Source of the DNA: Albidovulum sp.
Lineage (GTDB): Bacteria; Pseudomonadota; Alphaproteobacteria; Rhodobacterales; Rhodobacteraceae
Direction: 5' to 3'
Length of the DNA stretch: 35,303 nt
Assembly (NCBI GenBank): GCA_030837825.1
Contig: JAUQYB010000094.1
Location: 1 to 35,303, forward strand
Shown here: in pieces, positions 32,697 through 35,303 of the stretch
How positions within the stretch are numbered: position 1 is the first letter of the stretch
How the letters are laid out: every line of letters starts with the position of its first letter
The notes under the pieces: model-generated
What the model was told of the DNA's origin: nothing
The model's database searches: none
Seen by the model: the letters and a program-made list of their open reading frames with translations, nothing else
Made by a program: the position numbers and the translations under genes

Positions 32697-34187
32697 ATGA
32701 AACAGTGGACTGGTCTCGGCTCGGGCGCGCTCTGCGCCTTCCTGCTTGGCACGACCGCGCTTCATGCCGACGTGACGGCAGACGAGGTGTGGAAGGGCAT
32801 GACCGACTATTACACCGCCCTCGGCCAGAAGGTCACGACCGGGTCGACGGAGATGCAGGGCGACACGCTTGTCGTCAGCAACGCGGTCTTCGCCTCGGAA
32901 GTGCCGGAGGGATCGTTCTCGGCCACTTTCGGGGAAATCCGCCTCAAGGAACTCGGGGACGGCCGGGTCGAGATCACCATGTCGGAAGAGATTCCTGTGA
33001 AGATGCTCAGCAAGCCCACCGGCGGCGAGAGCGTGGACACCGGCATGAAGCTCACCCAGTCGGGCCTTTCCATGATCGTCTCGGGCACGCCCGACGACGC
33101 CGTCTACGACCTGACCGCGCCTCAGATGGCGGTCGCCGTGGACGGCATGACGGTGGACGGCAAGCCGGTGCCGCTCACGCTGAACGTGAAGATGACCGGC
33201 AACACCGGCACCTACCGGATGAGCACCGCCACCGGCCGCAAGCTCGCCTCGGAAATGAAGATCGACAAGGTCGACTTCGACGTCGTGGCGCAGGATCCCG
33301 AAGGCAAGGGCGATTTCTCCACCTCGGGCTCGCTGACCGGGCTCAGCGGCACCTCGGACGCCACGATCCCCGAGGGCGTGGACATGGCCGACATGAACGC
33401 CGCTCTCCAGGCCGGGCTGAACATGAGCGGCAACTTCGCCTTCACCGGCGGCGGCTATGTCATGGACTTCAAGGACGAGGCCGAGACGATGCACGCCCAG
33501 TCCACCGGCGGCGGCGGGACGCTTTCCTTCAAGATGTCGAAGGACGGCCTTGCCTATGGCGGCTCGGGCAAGGACACCACGATGTCGATGCAGATGTCGT
33601 CGCTGCCGATGCCGATCGACATATCGCTGGCCGATACCGCGTTCGAGCTTGCGCTGCCGGTGACCAAGGGCGAGACGGCACAACCCTTCTCGGCGCTGAT
33701 CAGGCTCGTCGATCTGGAAGTGTCCGACGGACTCTGGTCGATGTTCGACCCGACAAGCCAGTTGCCGCGCGATCCGGCAACGCTGATCGTGGATCTTTCG
33801 GGCACCGCCAAGATGGCGATCAACATCTTCGACCCGAAGGAGGCCGAAACCATCGCCGGCGCGCCTCCGGGCCAACTCGAATCCCTGGACGTGCACGATC
33901 TGAAGGTTTCAGCCGTGGGCGCGGAACTGACGGGCAAGGGCGCGGTGACCTTCGACAACTCCGGCCCGACGCCGAAGCCGCTCGGCTCGGTCGACATGCA
34001 GCTTCAGGGCGGCAATGGCCTTATCGACAAGCTGGTGGCGATGGGGCTGGTGCCCGAGGATCAGGCAATGGGCGCCCGCATGATGATGGGCCTGTTCGCG
34101 GTGCCGACGGGTGAGGACACGCTGACCTCGAAGATCGAGTTCAAGGAGGATGGCGGCGTCTACGCCAACGGCCAGCGCGTCCAGTAG
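32697..34187 (+). CDS. DUF2125 secreted protein
   Basis: A 496-residue exported protein: signal peptide (MKQWTGLGSGALCAFLLGTTALHA), then a long beta-rich chain of repeated amphipathic strands separated by Gly/Asp/Ser turns, as in DUF2125 proteins of alphaproteobacteria. It is probably periplasmic or outer-membrane associated; the function of the family is not established. Methionine is unusually frequent (clusters such as MSMQMSSLPMP and ARMMMG). ATG 32697 was chosen for the signal peptide, with AGG eight bases before; ATG 32682 is an alternative. It is single, closed by a strong terminator. Confidence 0.85.
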   Translation: MKQWTGLGSGALCAFLLGTTALHADVTADEVWKGMTDYYTALGQKVTTGSTEMQGDTLVVSNAVFASEVPEGSFSATFGEIRLKELGDGRVEITMSEEIPVKMLSKPTGGESVDTGMKLTQSGLSMIVSGTPDDAVYDLTAPQMAVAVDGMTVDGKPVPLTLNVKMTGNTGTYRMSTATGRKLASEMKIDKVDFDVVAQDPEGKGDFSTSGSLTGLSGTSDATIPEGVDMADMNAALQAGLNMSGNFAFTGGGYVMDFKDEAETMHAQSTGGGGTLSFKMSKDGLAYGGSGKDTTMSMQMSSLPMPIDISLADTAFELALPVTKGETAQPFSALIRLVDLEVSDGLWSMFDPTSQLPRDPATLIVDLSGTAKMAINIFDPKEAETIAGAPPGQLESLDVHDLKVSAVGAELTGKGAVTFDNSGPTPKPLGSVDMQLQGGNGLIDKLVAMGLVPEDQAMGARMMMGLFAVPTGEDTLTSKIEFKEDGGVYANGQRVQ

Positions 34188-34205
34188 GCCCGGCACCCTC
34201 CCCCC

Positions 34206-34240
34206 ACGCCGCCCGCCGGCTGGCGGGCGGCGTTTCGTTT
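34206..34240 (+). terminator. Strong rho-independent terminator of the DUF2125 gene
   Basis: A perfect 12-bp GC stem (34206-34217 with 34222-34233, 4-nt loop) is followed by TTCGTTT, 18 bases after the stop. A second perfect 8-bp hairpin, GGCCCGGC/GCCGGGCC (34253-34276), follows without a T-run and lies in the leader region of the next gene. Confidence 0.9.
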
Positions 34241-34325
34241 CGCGCTGCGCGTGGCCCGGCACCCTTGCGCCGGGCCGCGTGCCCGACTAGGTGCTTGGCA
34301 ACCCGGACCATTCAGGATCATGCCC

Positions 34326-35303
34326 ATGCCCGACCGTCTCGCCCCCCTGACCGAGGCGCTTCTGGCCGCCGCGCGGAGCGCCGGCGCCGAGGCGGCCGAT
34401 GCGATGGCGACCGACGGGCGCGCCGTTTCGGTCGACGTGAGGGCCGGCGCGCTGGAACAGGCTGAGCGCGCCGAAGGCACGGAAATCGGGCTGCGCGTGC
34501 TGATCGGCCGACGCCAGGCCTGCGTCTCGGCCTCCGACACTTCGGCGCGGACCCTCGCCGAAATGGCGGAACGCGCCGTTGCAATGGCGCGCGAGGCACC
34601 CGAGGACCCGACGGTCGGCCTTGCCGATCCCGAAGACCTTGCCCGCGCCTGGGATCTCGCCGTCCTCGACCTCGCCGATTCAGCGGCCGAACCCGGTGCG
34701 GCGCAGCTTGAAAACGATGCCCGCCGGGCCGAGGCAGCGGCGCTCGCCGTCAAGGGCATCAGCCAGTGCCAGGCGGCCTCGGCCAGCTATTCCCGCCGGC
34801 GCATCCACCTCGCCGCCAGCAACGGCTTCGCCGGCGGCTATACCCGCACCTCACGGTCCACCTCGGCCGTCGCCATCGCCGGCGAGGGCCTGGCGATGGA
34901 GCGGGACTGGGCCGCCGAAAGCCGAACCTATCAGTCCGACCTCCCTTCGCCCGAGGAAATCGGCGCGCTTGCCGGAGCCCGCGCCGCCGAACGCCTCGGC
35001 GCGCGCAAGCCCAAGACCGGCGCCTGGCCGGTGGTCTTCGACGAACGCATCGCCGCGGGCCTGATCGGCCACCTCCTGGCCGCGATCAACGGCGCCTCGG
35101 TGGTCCGCGGATCGTCCTGGCTGCGCGATGCGATGGGCACCCAGGTGCTGCCGAAGGGCCTGTCGATCTTCGAGAACCCGCACCGCCCGCGCATCTCCTC
35201 CTCCCGCCCCTTCGATGCCGAGGGGCTGGCGACCGCGCCGCGCGACATCGTCCGCGACGGCGTGCTGAAAAGCTGGACGCTCGATCTCGGCACGGCTCGC
35301 AAG
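34326..35303 (+). CDS. pmbA: TldD/PmbA-family metalloprotease homologue, 3' end beyond the window
   Basis: The frame stays open to the last base, giving 326 codons. It belongs to the TldD/PmbA family, which in E. coli forms a zinc-dependent heterodimer maturing microcin B17 and degrading CcdA. Family features are the N-terminal helical region with the VRAGALEQAERAEGTEIGLRV strand pair, SNGFAGGYTRTS, the AINGASVVRGSSWL region and the PmbA-type SSRPFDAEGLATAPRDIV followed by DGVLKSWTLDLGTARK. PmbA subunits lack the zinc motif of TldD, and none is seen here. ATG 34326 has AGGA at eight bases; ATG 34320 is also in frame. Confidence 0.88.
   Translation, partial: MPDRLAPLTEALLAAARSAGAEAADAMATDGRAVSVDVRAGALEQAERAEGTEIGLRVLIGRRQACVSASDTSARTLAEMAERAVAMAREAPEDPTVGLADPEDLARAWDLAVLDLADSAAEPGAAQLENDARRAEAAALAVKGISQCQAASASYSRRRIHLAASNGFAGGYTRTSRSTSAVAIAGEGLAMERDWAAESRTYQSDLPSPEEIGALAGARAAERLGARKPKTGAWPVVFDERIAAGLIGHLLAAINGASVVRGSSWLRDAMGTQVLPKGLSIFENPHRPRISSSRPFDAEGLATAPRDIVRDGVLKSWTLDLGTARK

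Overview
The window looks like a chromosomal housekeeping stretch from a high-GC alphaproteobacterium of the Rhodobacterales (Rhodobacteraceae). The pointers are a Rhodobacter-type outer-membrane porin, the run DUF3576 lipoprotein - leuS - lptE - holA, a DUF2125 protein, a TIGR03862-type flavoprotein, strong G+C bias at third codon positions, and many stop/start overlaps of the TGATG, ATGA or GTGA kind. I cannot name genus or species from the sequence alone. No rRNA, tRNA, IS element, prophage, plasmid gene or CRISPR array was found.

Layout. 1-474 is gene-free, with a terminator-like hairpin, a perfect 18-nt interrupted palindrome and a consensus DnaA box. 475-2060 (minus) is msrQ and msrP, the periplasmic methionine sulfoxide repair pair. 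2218-4833 (minus) is clpB, with its own terminator and a candidate heat-shock promoter. 5033-5448 (plus) holds two small unknown overlapping ORFs, followed by pyrF (5569-6291). 6349-7366 (minus) has a small membrane protein and a PuuR-like HTH-cupin regulator, divergent from a gabT-like aminotransferase (7494-8771). 8833-13666 (minus) carries an MltB-type lytic transglycosylase, RNase R and dapE.

13667-14602 is the least ordinary stretch: a visibly AT-richer islet with an unrecognised 206-residue protein, abutting a degenerate Hint-domain ORF (14603-15136) that has lost its catalytic residues. Then come xthA (minus), a secreted hypothetical protein (plus), an orphan OmpR-type response regulator (minus) and ribA (plus). 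A three-hairpin element (18755-18808) sits between ribA and the yggS-type PLP protein, whose start overlaps the end of a TPR-sulfotransferase gene (minus). A porin (minus) is divergent from the DUF3576-leuS-lptE-holA cluster (23020-27718, plus), which links translation, LPS transport and DNA polymerase III.

27780-35303 carries a glutathione S-transferase homologue, a thioredoxin-fold protein, a TIGR03862 flavoprotein and an MscS-type channel (both minus, GTGA overlap), a small HNH-like protein, a 32-residue membrane peptide, a short crotonase-fold protein, a DUF2125 secreted protein with a strong terminator, and the 5' part of a pmbA/tldD-family gene that runs off the window.

I see no complete novel system such as a defence island, biosynthetic cluster or secretion system. 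The best leads are the islet with the degenerate Hint ORF, the triple-hairpin element, several very small genes, the tandem repeats at the pyrF promoter, and the possible untranslated RNA at the left edge.
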